Of a DNA stretch of 26,290 nt, positions 1 through 8,421 are shown piece after piece. Positions within the stretch are counted from its first letter, which is position 1. Each line of letters opens with the position of its first letter. The DNA lies in contig CAMCTC010000068.1 in assembly GCA_945878355.1 (NCBI GenBank), positions 1 to 26,290 of the forward strand. The letters are read 5' to 3'. The position numbers were made by a program, and so were the translations under genes. Source of the DNA: Bordetella parapertussis (GTDB lineage Bacteria > Pseudomonadota > Gammaproteobacteria > Burkholderiales > Burkholderiaceae_C). The notes under the pieces were generated by a model that saw nothing but the letters and a program-made list of their open reading frames with translations, ran no database searches and was not told where the DNA came from.

Positions 1-3000
1 TAGATGGCGGCGATGGATGGGACAACCTGAGCCTGCGCGTCGACGGTACAGCCTTGACCATCGGCGCGAGCGCACGCACCAAAGGCATCGAGAGCTTCGG
101 TCTGGATGGTGGCAACTGGTCTGGCACGCAATCGGTGTTCGTCTCGGACGCGCTGTTTTCGCAGGCCAGCACCAGCAACGCCTACATCCGCGGCTGGGGC
201 GGCTATGCGTCGTTCAAAATCGACGCCAGCGCGGTCGCGGCAGGCCACTCGATCAACCTCAATGGCGGCAGCAACACAGACACGCTGATCGGCGGTGCAG
301 GCGACGACTTCTTGAACGGAGACGCTGGAGACGACAGCTTGCTGGGCGGTGCCGGCAACGACACCGTGTATTACAACCTCGGTCAGGCCGGCTTGGCAGG
401 TCTTGGCTTGAGCGGTAACGCCAATTCGGGATGGACGCTCAGCAATGGTTCGACAGCCTTGCTCAAGTTTCAGGCCGACACCGGTACCGGCCAGTGGACC
501 GTCAGCGACTTGAGAGCCGCGCCGGCGACGAACAGTCCAGCCTTCGGCATCGACAAGCTCAGCGGCATCGAATCGATCGCGCTGGATGCGCAGGACAGCA
601 ATGGATGGAATTACCGCGCAGCCAACCTGAGCCTGGGCGGGACGACCGCCGTGCCGACGCTGGCACTGCGCGACGCAGCCGGGACCACTGGCAATGACAC
701 GCTGACCGGGACCGCAGGCAACGACCAGATCAACGCGTTGACTGGGTCCGATGTCATCAGCGCACTGGGCGGCAACGACAACATCTCGATCAGCGACAGC
801 GGCGCGAACGACACGATAGACGGCGGCACGGGCTGGGACAACCTGAACCTGCGCGTCGATGGCGCAGACTTGATGCTCGGTGCTGGCGCCAGCGTCAAGA
901 ACGTCGAGAGTTTCGGTCTGGATGGTGGCAACGAGTCCGGCACACAGTTTGTCACTGTCTCGGACGCGCTGTTCTTGCAGGCCAACACCAGCAACGCCTA
1001 CATCCGCGGCTGGGGCAGCAACGCGTCGTTCAAGATCGATGCGGGCGTGGTTGCGGCAGGCCACTCGGTCAACCTCAATGGCGGCAGCAACGCAGACACG
1101 CTGATTGGCGGCGCAGGCGACGACTTCTTGAACGGAGACGCCGGAGACGACAGCTTGCTGGGCGGTGCAGGCAACGACACCGCGTACTACAACCTTGGCC
1201 AGGCCGGCTTGGCAGGTCTGGGCTTGAGCGGCAACGCCAGTTCGGGCTGGACGCTGAGCAACGGTGCGACGGCCTTGCTCAAGTTCCAGGCCGACACCGG
1301 AACCGGCCATTGGATCGTCAGCGACTTGAGAGCCGCGCCGGCAACGAACAGTCCAGCCTTCGGCGTCGACAAGCTCGTCGGCATCGAGTCGATTGCGCTG
1401 GATGCGCAGGACAGCAATGGATGGAATTACCGCGCAGCCAATCTGAGCCTGGGCGGAACGACCGCCGCGCCGACGCTGGTGCTGCGCGACGTCGCTGGCA
1501 GCGCGGGCAACGACACGCTGACCGGCACGGCCGAGCGCGACCAGATCAATGCGTTGACGGGGGCTGATGTCATCAGCGGGCTGGGCGGCAACGACAACAT
1601 CAGTGTGAGCGACAACGGCTTGAGTGACACGATAGACGGCGGCGCGGGTTGGGACGACCTGAACCTGCGCGTCGACGGCGTGCCGCTGGCGTTCGGTGCC
1701 GGCAACATCTCGGGCATCGAGAGCTTGCACCTCGATGGCGGCAGTTTCTCAGGTGTTCAATCGGTCGCGGTCTTGGATCAGCTTTTCACCCGGGCGGCGA
1801 CGACCAACTTCTACCTCAACGGCTGGGGCAGCAATGCGTCTTTCAAGATCGACGCCACCGCGGTCACGGCAGGCCACTCGGTCAACCTCAACGGTGGCAG
1901 CAACAGCGACACGCTGATCGGCGGTGCCGGCGATGACACGCTGACAGGTGGCGGTGGCAGCGACAGCCTGGTCGGCGGCGCGGGCGTCGACTCGGTTCGA
2001 CTGGACTGGCAGGTCGGCGACCCGCCCGACCTCGGCAATTACCTGATCGTCGCCTCGCCGGACGGACTCAGCGCCCGCATCGACTCGCGGGTCGACCCGA
2101 ACCTGCACCTTGACCTGACAGGTGTCGAGCGCCTGGTCTATTCGGACGGCACCCGCGATCACAGCTATGCAGTCTCGGACTTCATCGACCTCCAGGTGAT
2201 GGCCGAACAAGCGCTGACGGGCGCCCCCGGCCAGCGCTGGAACGCCGCGGCCGCGCTCGGCACAGCGGCGACGGTGAGCTTCAGTTTTGTGTTGTTGGCG
2301 CCCACCACCGGGCCTGGCGCGACTGGATTTCGTGCCTTCACGCTGGCTGAGCGCGAAACCGTGCGCGACATCCTCGATGGCACGGCTTCGCTGACCGGTC
2401 TGCGATTCGTCGAAGTGACGGAGTCAGCCAGCGCAGTTGGCCAAATTCGTTTTGGCGTCAGCGAGCAGACCAGCACCAAGGGCGTCGCTTACCCGCCCGA
2501 CACGTCGCAGGCCAATGCCAGTGCTGGCGATGTCTGGATGGACACCGACTCGATGGTGTCCTTGAGCCCCGGCACCGAAGGCTATGCTGTCTTGCGCCAC
2601 GAGATCGGCCATGCGCTGGGGCTGCGCCACCCGCGCAATGTCGATGTCGGTGATGCCTGGACCCAGGTGCTGCGGGCCCAGGACGACAGCAGCAGCTTGA
2701 CGGTGATGTCGAGCCAGGCTTCTGGCGATGGACTGTTTCGTGCCGATTGGGGTCTGCTCGATCTGGCGGCGCTGCGCTATCTCTACGGCGCCCACAGCGC
2801 GAACCTCTCTGACAACACCGACCGATTGACGGCATCTGACTCGCTGGCACAGCGTACGCTGGTCGACGACGGCGGCGTTGACACGCTCGATGCATCGGCT
2901 TCGGCGGTGGGTGTGGCGATCGATCTCAGGCCAGGACACACCAGCAGCCTCGGCATGACCGGCGCGGGCGTCGCGGCGATCGACAACATCGGCATCGCTT

Positions 3001-4484
3001 TGGGCAGCTGGATCGAGAACGCTCGCGGGTCCGATGGCGACGACGTGATACTGGGCAATGCACTGGACAATCGCCTGACCGGCCTGCAGGGCAACGACTG
3101 GATCGATGGCGCAGGCGGCGTCGATTCAGCGTTATTTTCTGGCGCGCGCGGCGACTATCTCGTCAGCACAGGTTTCGGCAAGGTGTTTGTCGCTGCGCGA
3201 GACGGCGTCGGCGGTTTCGACACACTGCTCAACATCGAGCGGCTGGTCTTTGCCGATGCCGAATTCGCCCTGGGCGCCGGTGCGCTGGGTCGCGACGTTG
3301 CGCTCAGCATCGACGAAGACACGGTTCTGCGGGATGTCTTGCCCGATCCCAGCGGCCCGCTGCGTTCAGCGATGGTCTACGCCGTGGTCGGCAATCCCGA
3401 CCACGGCAGCGTCGTCGTCGATGACTATGGCCGCTATGTCTACACACCGATGGTCAACGACCATCGGCCCGACAGCTTCAGCTACCGGCTCAGCGACGCC
3501 CAAGGCGCATCGAACACCTACCGCGTCTTCATCGATCTGCTGTCGGTCAACGACCCACCGGTTGGCAAGCTTCGCCTGAGCGGCATCGCGTCGCCGGGCC
3601 AGACGCTGTCTGTCGACGCCAGTCAACTGTCGGATCCCGAGGGCTTGGGGCCGCTGCGATGGCAGTGGCAGTGGTCCGCCAACGGTGACGGCGGCTGGAC
3701 CGACATCGCCGGCGCGACCTTGAACCGGATCTCGCTGGTCGCCGGCGACCTGGGACGTTGTCTGCGCGCGGTGGCGAGCTTCACCGATGGCGAGGGGTCG
3801 GCCGAGTCCATCGCCAGCGGCGCCAGCTTTTCGGTGGCCTCACAGCTTCAGGTTCAAGCCGATGTCAGCGTCTACAGTTGGCGAGCCCACACCATGCTTG
3901 AGGCTGTGTGCATCGCAGGACCAGCGCTGGCGCGAAGCGTCGAGACCGATGCGCAAGGCAGCGCCAAGCTCAGCGGTCTGGCCGACGGGCACCTCGCGTT
4001 GACGGTCAGCCGCGCCATCCCTGCTGCCGAAGCGCTCGCCACTGAACAGTCCGTGAACTTGCAGGACGCGATCGCCATCCTGAAGATGATCGTCGGGTTG
4101 GAGGTCAACGGCAGCGGCACTCCGCTGTCACCCTACCAGGCTTACGCGGCTGACTATGACGGCAATGGCCGGGTCGAGCTGAGCGACGCGATCGCTGTGC
4201 TCAAGCATGTGGTCGGGCTGGAGGCGCCCAAGCCGGCCTGGCTGTTCTTCAACCAGCTGGATCCGGCGGTGCCAAGTCACGCGAGCTTGAACCCGGGTGC
4301 CGTACCGGCGCTGGGCGCCGACTTGTCGGCTGCCGCGATGTCCCGTGTCGGGCTGGTTGGCGTGCTGCGTGGCGATGTCGACGGCAGCTATGCGGGCGCG
4401 AAGGGGGCGCTTGGTCTGGACTGGCCGCTGCACGACGAGTTCCAGATCCTGAGCCTGCCGCAGTTCGGCGTCTATGGCAGCTGA
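1..4484 (+). CDS. Large RTX-type secreted zinc metalloprotease (M10 serralysin-like), 5' end outside window
   Basis: The frame is open from base 3, and the codons at the edge continue the same repeat seen downstream, so the true start lies before the window; about 1493 residues are visible. Order of parts: two and a half copies of a 272-residue unit carrying GGxGxD calcium-binding nonapeptides (near 286-351, 1102-1167, 1918-1990); a protease domain with the zinc motif HEIGHALGLRH at 2598-2630 and a Met-turn (TVMSSQ) near 2700-2720; further RTX-like repeats around 3020-3120; a cadherin-like/tandem-95 type module near 3300-3560 ending in VNDPP; an Ig-like segment near 3565-3835; and two dockerin-like helix segments (near 4056-4100 and 4149-4220, DYDGNGRVELSDAIAVLKHV). 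Serralysin-family proteins leave the cell by type I secretion and fold on calcium. The zinc ligands and Met-turn are intact, so activity is likely. Substrate and transporter are unknown; no type I secretion genes are in the window. It ends 15 bp from the convergent kinase gene. Confidence 0.9.
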   Translation, partial: DGGDGWDNLSLRVDGTALTIGASARTKGIESFGLDGGNWSGTQSVFVSDALFSQASTSNAYIRGWGGYASFKIDASAVAAGHSINLNGGSNTDTLIGGAGDDFLNGDAGDDSLLGGAGNDTVYYNLGQAGLAGLGLSGNANSGWTLSNGSTALLKFQADTGTGQWTVSDLRAAPATNSPAFGIDKLSGIESIALDAQDSNGWNYRAANLSLGGTTAVPTLALRDAAGTTGNDTLTGTAGNDQINALTGSDVISALGGNDNISISDSGANDTIDGGTGWDNLNLRVDGADLMLGAGASVKNVESFGLDGGNESGTQFVTVSDALFLQANTSNAYIRGWGSNASFKIDAGVVAAGHSVNLNGGSNADTLIGGAGDDFLNGDAGDDSLLGGAGNDTAYYNLGQAGLAGLGLSGNASSGWTLSNGATALLKFQADTGTGHWIVSDLRAAPATNSPAFGVDKLVGIESIALDAQDSNGWNYRAANLSLGGTTAAPTLVLRDVAGSAGNDTLTGTAERDQINALTGADVISGLGGNDNISVSDNGLSDTIDGGAGWDDLNLRVDGVPLAFGAGNISGIESLHLDGGSFSGVQSVAVLDQLFTRAATTNFYLNGWGSNASFKIDATAVTAGHSVNLNGGSNSDTLIGGAGDDTLTGGGGSDSLVGGAGVDSVRLDWQVGDPPDLGNYLIVASPDGLSARIDSRVDPNLHLDLTGVERLVYSDGTRDHSYAVSDFIDLQVMAEQALTGAPGQRWNAAAALGTAATVSFSFVLLAPTTGPGATGFRAFTLAERETVRDILDGTASLTGLRFVEVTESASAVGQIRFGVSEQTSTKGVAYPPDTSQANASAGDVWMDTDSMVSLSPGTEGYAVLRHEIGHALGLRHPRNVDVGDAWTQVLRAQDDSSSLTVMSSQASGDGLFRADWGLLDLAALRYLYGAHSANLSDNTDRLTASDSLAQRTLVDDGGVDTLDASASAVGVAIDLRPGHTSSLGMTGAGVAAIDNIGIALGSWIENARGSDGDDVILGNALDNRLTGLQGNDWIDGAGGVDSALFSGARGDYLVSTGFGKVFVAARDGVGGFDTLLNIERLVFADAEFALGAGALGRDVALSIDEDTVLRDVLPDPSGPLRSAMVYAVVGNPDHGSVVVDDYGRYVYTPMVNDHRPDSFSYRLSDAQGASNTYRVFIDLLSVNDPPVGKLRLSGIASPGQTLSVDASQLSDPEGLGPLRWQWQWSANGDGGWTDIAGATLNRISLVAGDLGRCLRAVASFTDGEGSAESIASGASFSVASQLQVQADVSVYSWRAHTMLEAVCIAGPALARSVETDAQGSAKLSGLADGHLALTVSRAIPAAEALATEQSVNLQDAIAILKMIVGLEVNGSGTPLSPYQAYAADYDGNGRVELSDAIAVLKHVVGLEAPKPAWLFFNQLDPAVPSHASLNPGAVPALGADLSAAAMSRVGLVGVLRGDVDGSYAGAKGALGLDWPLHDEFQILSLPQFGVYGS
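3..1995 (+). repeat. 816-bp in-frame tandem repeat, two full copies plus a partial third
   Basis: The segment beginning with the codons for DGG-GWD recurs at 3, 819 and 1635, exactly 816 bp (272 codons) apart. Copies one and two are nearly identical at DNA level over long stretches, including synonymous sites. Copy three follows them only to about 1995, then passes into the protease region. The first copy begins at the window edge, so more copies may lie upstream. Confidence 0.93.
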
Positions 4485-4499
4485 AGCTTTGAGCCGGCG

Positions 4500-5948
4500 T
4501 CAGGGCTGACAGCCCCCAGCCTCAGCCATCCCGGGCCAGAGCAGCCGCACTGCCAACCCGCCCAGTGCGGCGGACCGCGTCAGCGCTATGGTCGCGCGAT
4601 GGGCCTCGGCGATGCGGCGAACGATGGACCAGCCCAGTCCGCTGCCGCCCTGGCTGCTGCCCAGCACTCGGAAGAAGCGCTCGCCCAGGCGCTGGCGGTC
4701 GGCCTCGGTCATGCCGGGGCCGCTGTCGTCGACCTGCAGCAGCACCTGGTCGCCTGCGGGCTGGACGACGATGCTCACCTGTGCACCGTCGGGGCTGTAG
4801 CGCAATGCGTTGTCGATCAGGTTGCGCAGCAGCACCGCCAGCAAGGTCTCGTCGCCGCGCACCGGGCAGGTTGCGGGGGCGTCCAGCCCCAGGGTCTGGT
4901 GCCGTGCGATGGCCGAAGGCGCCAGTTCGCCCACGACCCGGCGGGCCAGCGCGGCCAGGTCGACCACCGCAGCGATCGGCTCGGCGCCGGCCTCCAGCCG
5001 CGACAGCGTCAGCAACTGCGCCACCAGTCGCGTGGCGCGGTCGCAGCCGGCCAGCGTGGCGCGCAGCGCGTGGATGCGCGCCGTGTCGTCGGTCTCGGCC
5101 AACGCGACCTGGGCCTGGGCGCGGATCGCGGCGATCGGCGTGCGCAACTCGTGCGCCGCATCGGCGGTGAAGCGGCGCTCGGCTTCGGCGCGCTCGGTGA
5201 TGCGCTCGAACAAGCGGTTCAGCGCTGTCAGCAGCGGCGCCATCTCGGCCGGCGGGTCGACGATCGCCACCGGCGCCAGCGCCCGGGGGTCGCGCTGGGC
5301 CAGCGCACGGCTCAAGGCGCGCAGTGGCTGGGTGGCTTGGCGCACCGCCCACCAGACCGCCAGCGCCAGCAGCGGCAAGGCCAGCGCCATCGGCCACAGC
5401 GTGCCGCGCAACACCGCCCACAGGATGGACGCCCGTGAGCTGATCTGCTCGCCGACAAAGACCTGGATGTCGCGCTCGGCTCCCTGGGCCGCAAACACCC
5501 GCCAGGCTGTGCCGGCGATCTGCACCGTGGCCAGGCCAGTGCGCAAGCCTTGCGCTGGACTGGCATCGTTCTGGCGGTCACGATCTTCGCGCTCCGCGTG
5601 ATCGAGAGGGACCAGCGCCTGCAGTGCCAGCTGGGTCAGCATCGGTGCGACTGGCGCGTTCGACGATCGCAGCGCCAGTCGGCCGGCGTGCCAGACCTGG
5701 AACGCGACCTTGGGCGCATAGCGGTGCAGTTGTGGCGAATCGATGCCGTGCTCGTCGTCGTCGATCTCGCCCGACTGCCTGGCCACCAGCAGCGCTGCGG
5801 CCTGGGCCAGGTGGCTGTCCAGCAGCTCGTCGAGCTCGTGACGTGCATCGCGCCAGGTGGCCAGCGCGGCGGCCCCCCACACCAGCAGCACCGCACCCAG
5901 CAGGCCAAGCAGCAGCCTGCCTTGCAGCGATCGCGGCAGCCCCCTCAT
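4500..5948 (-). CDS. QseC-like sensor histidine kinase
   Basis: A 482-residue membrane histidine kinase, close in length and layout to the QseC/PmrB group. It has an N-terminal membrane segment (about residues 11-31), a periplasmic sensor region to about 175, a second membrane segment (about 176-203), a HAMP-like linker, the H box FTADAAHELRTP with phospho-acceptor His266, an N box (NLIDNALRYSPDG) and G boxes (DDSGPGM, GSGLGWSIVRRI). The start is fixed by a 4-bp ATGA overlap with the regulator gene upstream, which indicates translational coupling. Its place as last gene of the SHP cytochrome operon suggests it senses a periplasmic signal relevant to that electron-transfer module, but no ligand can be read from the sequence. 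Confidence 0.92.
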   Translation of the reverse strand: MRGLPRSLQGRLLLGLLGAVLLVWGAAALATWRDARHELDELLDSHLAQAAALLVARQSGEIDDDEHGIDSPQLHRYAPKVAFQVWHAGRLALRSSNAPVAPMLTQLALQALVPLDHAEREDRDRQNDASPAQGLRTGLATVQIAGTAWRVFAAQGAERDIQVFVGEQISSRASILWAVLRGTLWPMALALPLLALAVWWAVRQATQPLRALSRALAQRDPRALAPVAIVDPPAEMAPLLTALNRLFERITERAEAERRFTADAAHELRTPIAAIRAQAQVALAETDDTARIHALRATLAGCDRATRLVAQLLTLSRLEAGAEPIAAVVDLAALARRVVGELAPSAIARHQTLGLDAPATCPVRGDETLLAVLLRNLIDNALRYSPDGAQVSIVVQPAGDQVLLQVDDSGPGMTEADRQRLGERFFRVLGSSQGGSGLGWSIVRRIAEAHRATIALTRSAALGGLAVRLLWPGMAEAGGCQP

Positions 5949-6610
5949 CGGCTGTCGCGTGGCAGCAGGTAGCCGACGCCGCGCACGGTCTGGATCAGGT
6001 CGGCCCCCAGCTTCTTGCGCAAGTGGTGGACATGCACCTCGACCGCGTTGCTCTCGACCTCCTGGCCCCAGGCATAGAGCTGCTGTTCAAGTTGCTCGCG
6101 CGACAGCACCCGGCCGGCGCTGAGCATCAGCGCATGCAGCAGGTCGAACTCGCGCGTCGACAGCGCCACGGCCTGGCCGTCGCGGCTGGCCGAGCGGCTC
6201 GCCACATCCAAGGTCACGCCCTGGGCTTGCAGCATGTCTTGCGGCAAGCCGTGGGCGCGCCGCACCAGCGCGCGCAGGCGGGCCGCCAGTTCGTCCAGAT
6301 CGACCGGCTTGACGACATAGTCATCGGCGCCGCGGTCGAGCCCACGGATGCGGTCGGGCACCGTGTCGCGGGCGGTCAGCACCAGCACCGGCAGGGTCAC
6401 GCCGGCGCGCCGGATGCTGGCCAGCACATCCAGGCCGTCCATCAGCGGCAGGCCCAGGTCGAGCACCGCCGCGGCATAGGGCTGGGCGCGCAACTCGCGC
6501 TCGGCGGCGGCACCGTCGCGCACCCAGTCGACCTGGAAACCGGACTGGCGCAAGCCGGCGCGCAGGCCGTCGCCCAGCAGGGTGTCGTCTTCAGCGAGCA
6601 GGATGCGCAT
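5945..6610 (-). CDS. OmpR-family response regulator (QseB/PmrA-like)
   Basis: A 221-residue two-domain regulator. The receiver domain (1-115) has the acidic pair D8/D9, phospho-acceptor D51 in VLDLGLPLMDG, T79 and K101. The C-terminal winged helix (about 128-221) holds STREFDLL, the recognition helix region (NAVEVHVHHLRKKL) and the usual end GVGYLL. It is co-transcribed with the kinase (4-bp overlap) and lies 45 bp downstream of the cytochrome b gene. Regulators of this subfamily bind tandem direct repeats. Three 9-bp repeats lie upstream of the first gene of this operon (8422-8448), so autoregulation of the cytochrome operon is the obvious inference. No good ribosome binding site precedes the start. 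Confidence 0.94.
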   Translation of the reverse strand: MRILLAEDDTLLGDGLRAGLRQSGFQVDWVRDGAAAERELRAQPYAAAVLDLGLPLMDGLDVLASIRRAGVTLPVLVLTARDTVPDRIRGLDRGADDYVVKPVDLDELAARLRALVRRAHGLPQDMLQAQGVTLDVASRSASRDGQAVALSTREFDLLHALMLSAGRVLSREQLEQQLYAWGQEVESNAVEVHVHHLRKKLGADLIQTVRGVGYLLPRDSR

Positions 6611-6655
6611 GAAGGGGATGGTAGGCCGAGTGGCGGGCGGTCTGGCTGCGGCGGA

Positions 6656-7411
6656 TCAGTCGTCGTCGCTGCCCTTGTCACTGTGGTGGCTGACCCGGTG
6701 GGCCTGCCGGGTCGGGTGACCCTGGGTCACCGGGCCGGCGCCCGCACCGGCCGAAGCCGTCGCGTCAGGCGCCGCTTGCCACTGCAGCCACCAAAAACCC
6801 AGCACCGCGACCAGCATCAGTGCGGCCACGCTGCGCCAGGCGCTGCGTATGCCTTGCTCCGGCCGGCCGCGCTTGCGGCCGGTGATCATCGATGCGGCCA
6901 GGTTCTCTCGGTGCAGACGGCTTGCCACCAAGACGCCCAGAATGTGCACGCCGACCACGGCCAGCATCAGGCTGGCGGCGAACTCATGCGCTTCTTCCAG
7001 CCAGTCTCCACCCAGCTGGTTGTAGACCGCCCAGCCTGAGACGGCGCTGGCAGCGCCTAGCGCCAGCAAGGCCAGGATGGCCAGCGCGCCGGCCGGGTTG
7101 TGGCCCACAGCGTGCTCGGGTTGGCCGCGCAGCAGCGCAGCCAGGTAGCGGCGCACCGCGCCGGGGCCGCGCACGAAGTCTGTGAACCGGGCGTGGCGGG
7201 TGCCGATCAGGCCCCACAGCACGCGGAACACCAGCAGCCCGGCCAGGGTGTAGCCCAGCGTGACATGCAGCAGACGCCAGCGTTCGCTCTCGGCCGTCAG
7301 CCAAGCGCCGGCAAAGCTGAGCACTGTCAGCCAGTGGAACATCCGCACCGGCAGGTCCCAGACCAGGATAGATGCTTTCCCGACAGCGGGCGGGGTCAGG
7401 GGCGACTTCAT
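6656..7411 (-). CDS. Membrane cytochrome b561-type protein of SHP cluster
   Basis: A 251-residue integral membrane protein with about five predicted transmembrane segments (near 27-40, 47-69, 108-130, 143-165, 195-212). It begins with the WDLPVRMFHW signature of the Ni/Fe-hydrogenase-type cytochrome b561 family. Candidate heme-ligating histidines are H26, H49, H142 and H156, each within or next to a helix. The start at 7411 overlaps the diheme cytochrome stop by 4 bp; the open frame runs further upstream, but that part only mirrors the cytochrome gene. In known SHP clusters the cytochrome b is thought to carry electrons from quinol to the diheme cytochrome. The C-terminal tail after residue 225 is rich in His, Ser and Asp. 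Confidence 0.9.
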   Translation of the reverse strand: MKSPLTPPAVGKASILVWDLPVRMFHWLTVLSFAGAWLTAESERWRLLHVTLGYTLAGLLVFRVLWGLIGTRHARFTDFVRGPGAVRRYLAALLRGQPEHAVGHNPAGALAILALLALGAASAVSGWAVYNQLGGDWLEEAHEFAASLMLAVVGVHILGVLVASRLHRENLAASMITGRKRGRPEQGIRSAWRSVAALMLVAVLGFWWLQWQAAPDATASAGAGAGPVTQGHPTRQAHRVSHHSDKGSDDD

Positions 7412-7926
7412 TGCGGCACCTTGACGTCGTGCTCGCTGAATTGGCCTGCTTCGGCGCCGCTGTGGCAGGCCGCGCATTGGGCGGCGCTGCCGACCGCCGG
7501 GCGCTTCCACACCGCACTGCTGATCTCTCGGTGCTCGCGGACGAACCATGCCGATCGGCTGATGCGGTCTTGTGGCGGCGCCGCCGCCTCGCGCGCCACC
7601 TTTTTGTAGCTGCCCGCGTTGGCCGCCAGCCAGGCCGCCAGCGATTTCTGCATCGCGGGGTCCAGCGACGCATCGACGCCGAAGTGCTTGGGCAGATGGG
7701 TCATCAGGCGTTGCCAGGAGGCCGCCGGCAGCAAACCTGGCGGGTAGGCCAGGTGGCAGGCGGCGCATTCTTGCGTGTAAGCCGCGAGTCGGGGTGCTGC
7801 CATGTTGTCGGCATGCGCCGGTCCACTCAGTCCAGCCAGCATGGCGAAGGTGGCGAGGGTGGCGAGGGTGAGGGCGGGCGCGGTCAAGCGCCGCCGCGGC
7901 TGGCGTTGTTTGGGGTGGTGCGTCAT
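7408..7926 (-). CDS. Periplasmic diheme cytochrome c (DHC)
   Basis: A 172-residue protein with a signal peptide (basic start, hydrophobic core about 17-33, cleavage near AHA-D40) and two CAACH heme-attachment motifs, at residues 54-58 and 151-155. The second is close to the C-terminus, as in the DHC family known from Rhodobacter sphaeroides. DHC is regarded as the electron donor to SHP. Several other histidines (81, 132, 165) could be sixth ligands. The start is chosen at 7926 because it yields a proper signal peptide; longer in-frame starts lie inside the SHP gene in another frame. It sits 31 bp after SHP and overlaps the cytochrome b start by 4 bp. Confidence 0.9.
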   Translation of the reverse strand: MTHHPKQRQPRRRLTAPALTLATLATFAMLAGLSGPAHADNMAAPRLAAYTQECAACHLAYPPGLLPAASWQRLMTHLPKHFGVDASLDPAMQKSLAAWLAANAGSYKKVAREAAAPPQDRISRSAWFVREHREISSAVWKRPAVGSAAQCAACHSGAEAGQFSEHDVKVPQ

Positions 7927-7957
7927 CAACTGGAGTCCTTGCGAGGGGGTGGGCAGG

Positions 7958-8380
7958 TCAGGGCTTGAGCGCGAGCAACCAGGCCAGCAGGTCGGCCTTC
8001 TCGGCCGCGCTGCATTCGCGCCCGACCACGTCGTTGCAGTTGCGGCGGAACCATTTCTCCACTTTGGCCTGATCGGTGAAGCGCTCGGGGTTGAAGGCCG
8101 GCGCCAGCGCGGCGATCGGTTTGCCGGTCGCGGCGTGCTTGCCGGCCTGGGTCGGCAAGGCGCCGTGGCAACTGGTGCATTGCCAATCCTTGCCATGCGA
8201 GGTGTTGAAGAACTGCTGGCCACGCGCCGGCAATGGCGCGGCGCCGGCCTGCGCGGCGTAGCCTGACAGCAACTCGGTCGGCGTGGCGGCGAGGGCGGCG
8301 CTGCAGCACAGCAGCAGGTATAGCCGGCCCGCTGTGCGCAGGACCGTGGTGGGTGAAAGCTTCGGTGACGGTGGTTTCAT
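7958..8380 (-). CDS. shp: SHP-type monoheme cytochrome c (oxygen-binding, DUF1924 family)
   Basis: A 140-residue exported cytochrome with a signal peptide (about 1-31, ending AALAA), one heme motif CTSCH at 68-72, and the C-terminal segment [11 protein letters not shown] (residues 113-123). Sphaeroides heme protein is a high-spin cytochrome c whose heme has a displaceable asparagine ligand in this region. N114 next to C115, with C123 as possible disulfide partner, is the best candidate here. The family binds oxygen and some small nitrogen ligands; its physiological substrate is unsettled. The start at 8380 is supported by an AGGAG site five bases upstream. It is the first gene of the operon, followed by DHC, cytochrome b and a two-component pair, and is divergent from aroQ. 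Confidence 0.85.
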   Translation of the reverse strand: MKPPSPKLSPTTVLRTAGRLYLLLCCSAALAATPTELLSGYAAQAGAAPLPARGQQFFNTSHGKDWQCTSCHGALPTQAGKHAATGKPIAALAPAFNPERFTDQAKVEKWFRRNCNDVVGRECSAAEKADLLAWLLALKP

Positions 8381-8385
8381 GGCAA

Positions 8386-8390
8386 CTCCT
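8386..8390 (-). promoter_or_regulatory. Ribosome binding site of SHP gene
   Basis: AGGAG on the minus strand, five bases before the ATG at 8380. It selects this start over an upstream in-frame ATG at 8470. Confidence 0.75.
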
Positions 8391-8414
8391 GGACTGCCAT
8401 GGTCTGCGCGCCAG

Positions 8415-8420
8415 CTTATG
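8415..8420 (-). promoter_or_regulatory. Possible -10 element of SHP operon
   Basis: On the minus strand CATAAG lies one base from the triple repeat. A start of transcription about 7 bases further on would give a leader of roughly 28 nt containing the AGGAG site. No good -35 hexamer is present; that position falls inside the repeats, as expected for an activator-dependent promoter. Confidence 0.35.
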
Positions 8421-8421
8421 G

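Noticed and set aside
4503..4515. GGGCT-GAC-AGCCC hairpin between the protease and kinase ends
   Set aside because: The 5-bp stem lies within the kinase C-terminal codons and has no T tract; such stems are common in this GC-rich DNA.
4599..5438. Plus-strand open frame over the kinase gene
   Set aside because: Mirror of a histidine kinase gene with all catalytic motifs on the other strand.
5624..7039. Open frame of about 470 codons on the plus strand
   Set aside because: Antisense to the kinase, regulator and cytochrome b genes; low-complexity Arg/Gln/His/Ala-rich product.
7412..7768. N-terminal extension of the cytochrome b frame
   Set aside because: The added 119 residues are basic, lack family similarity and overlap the diheme cytochrome gene; the overlap start at 7411 is far better.
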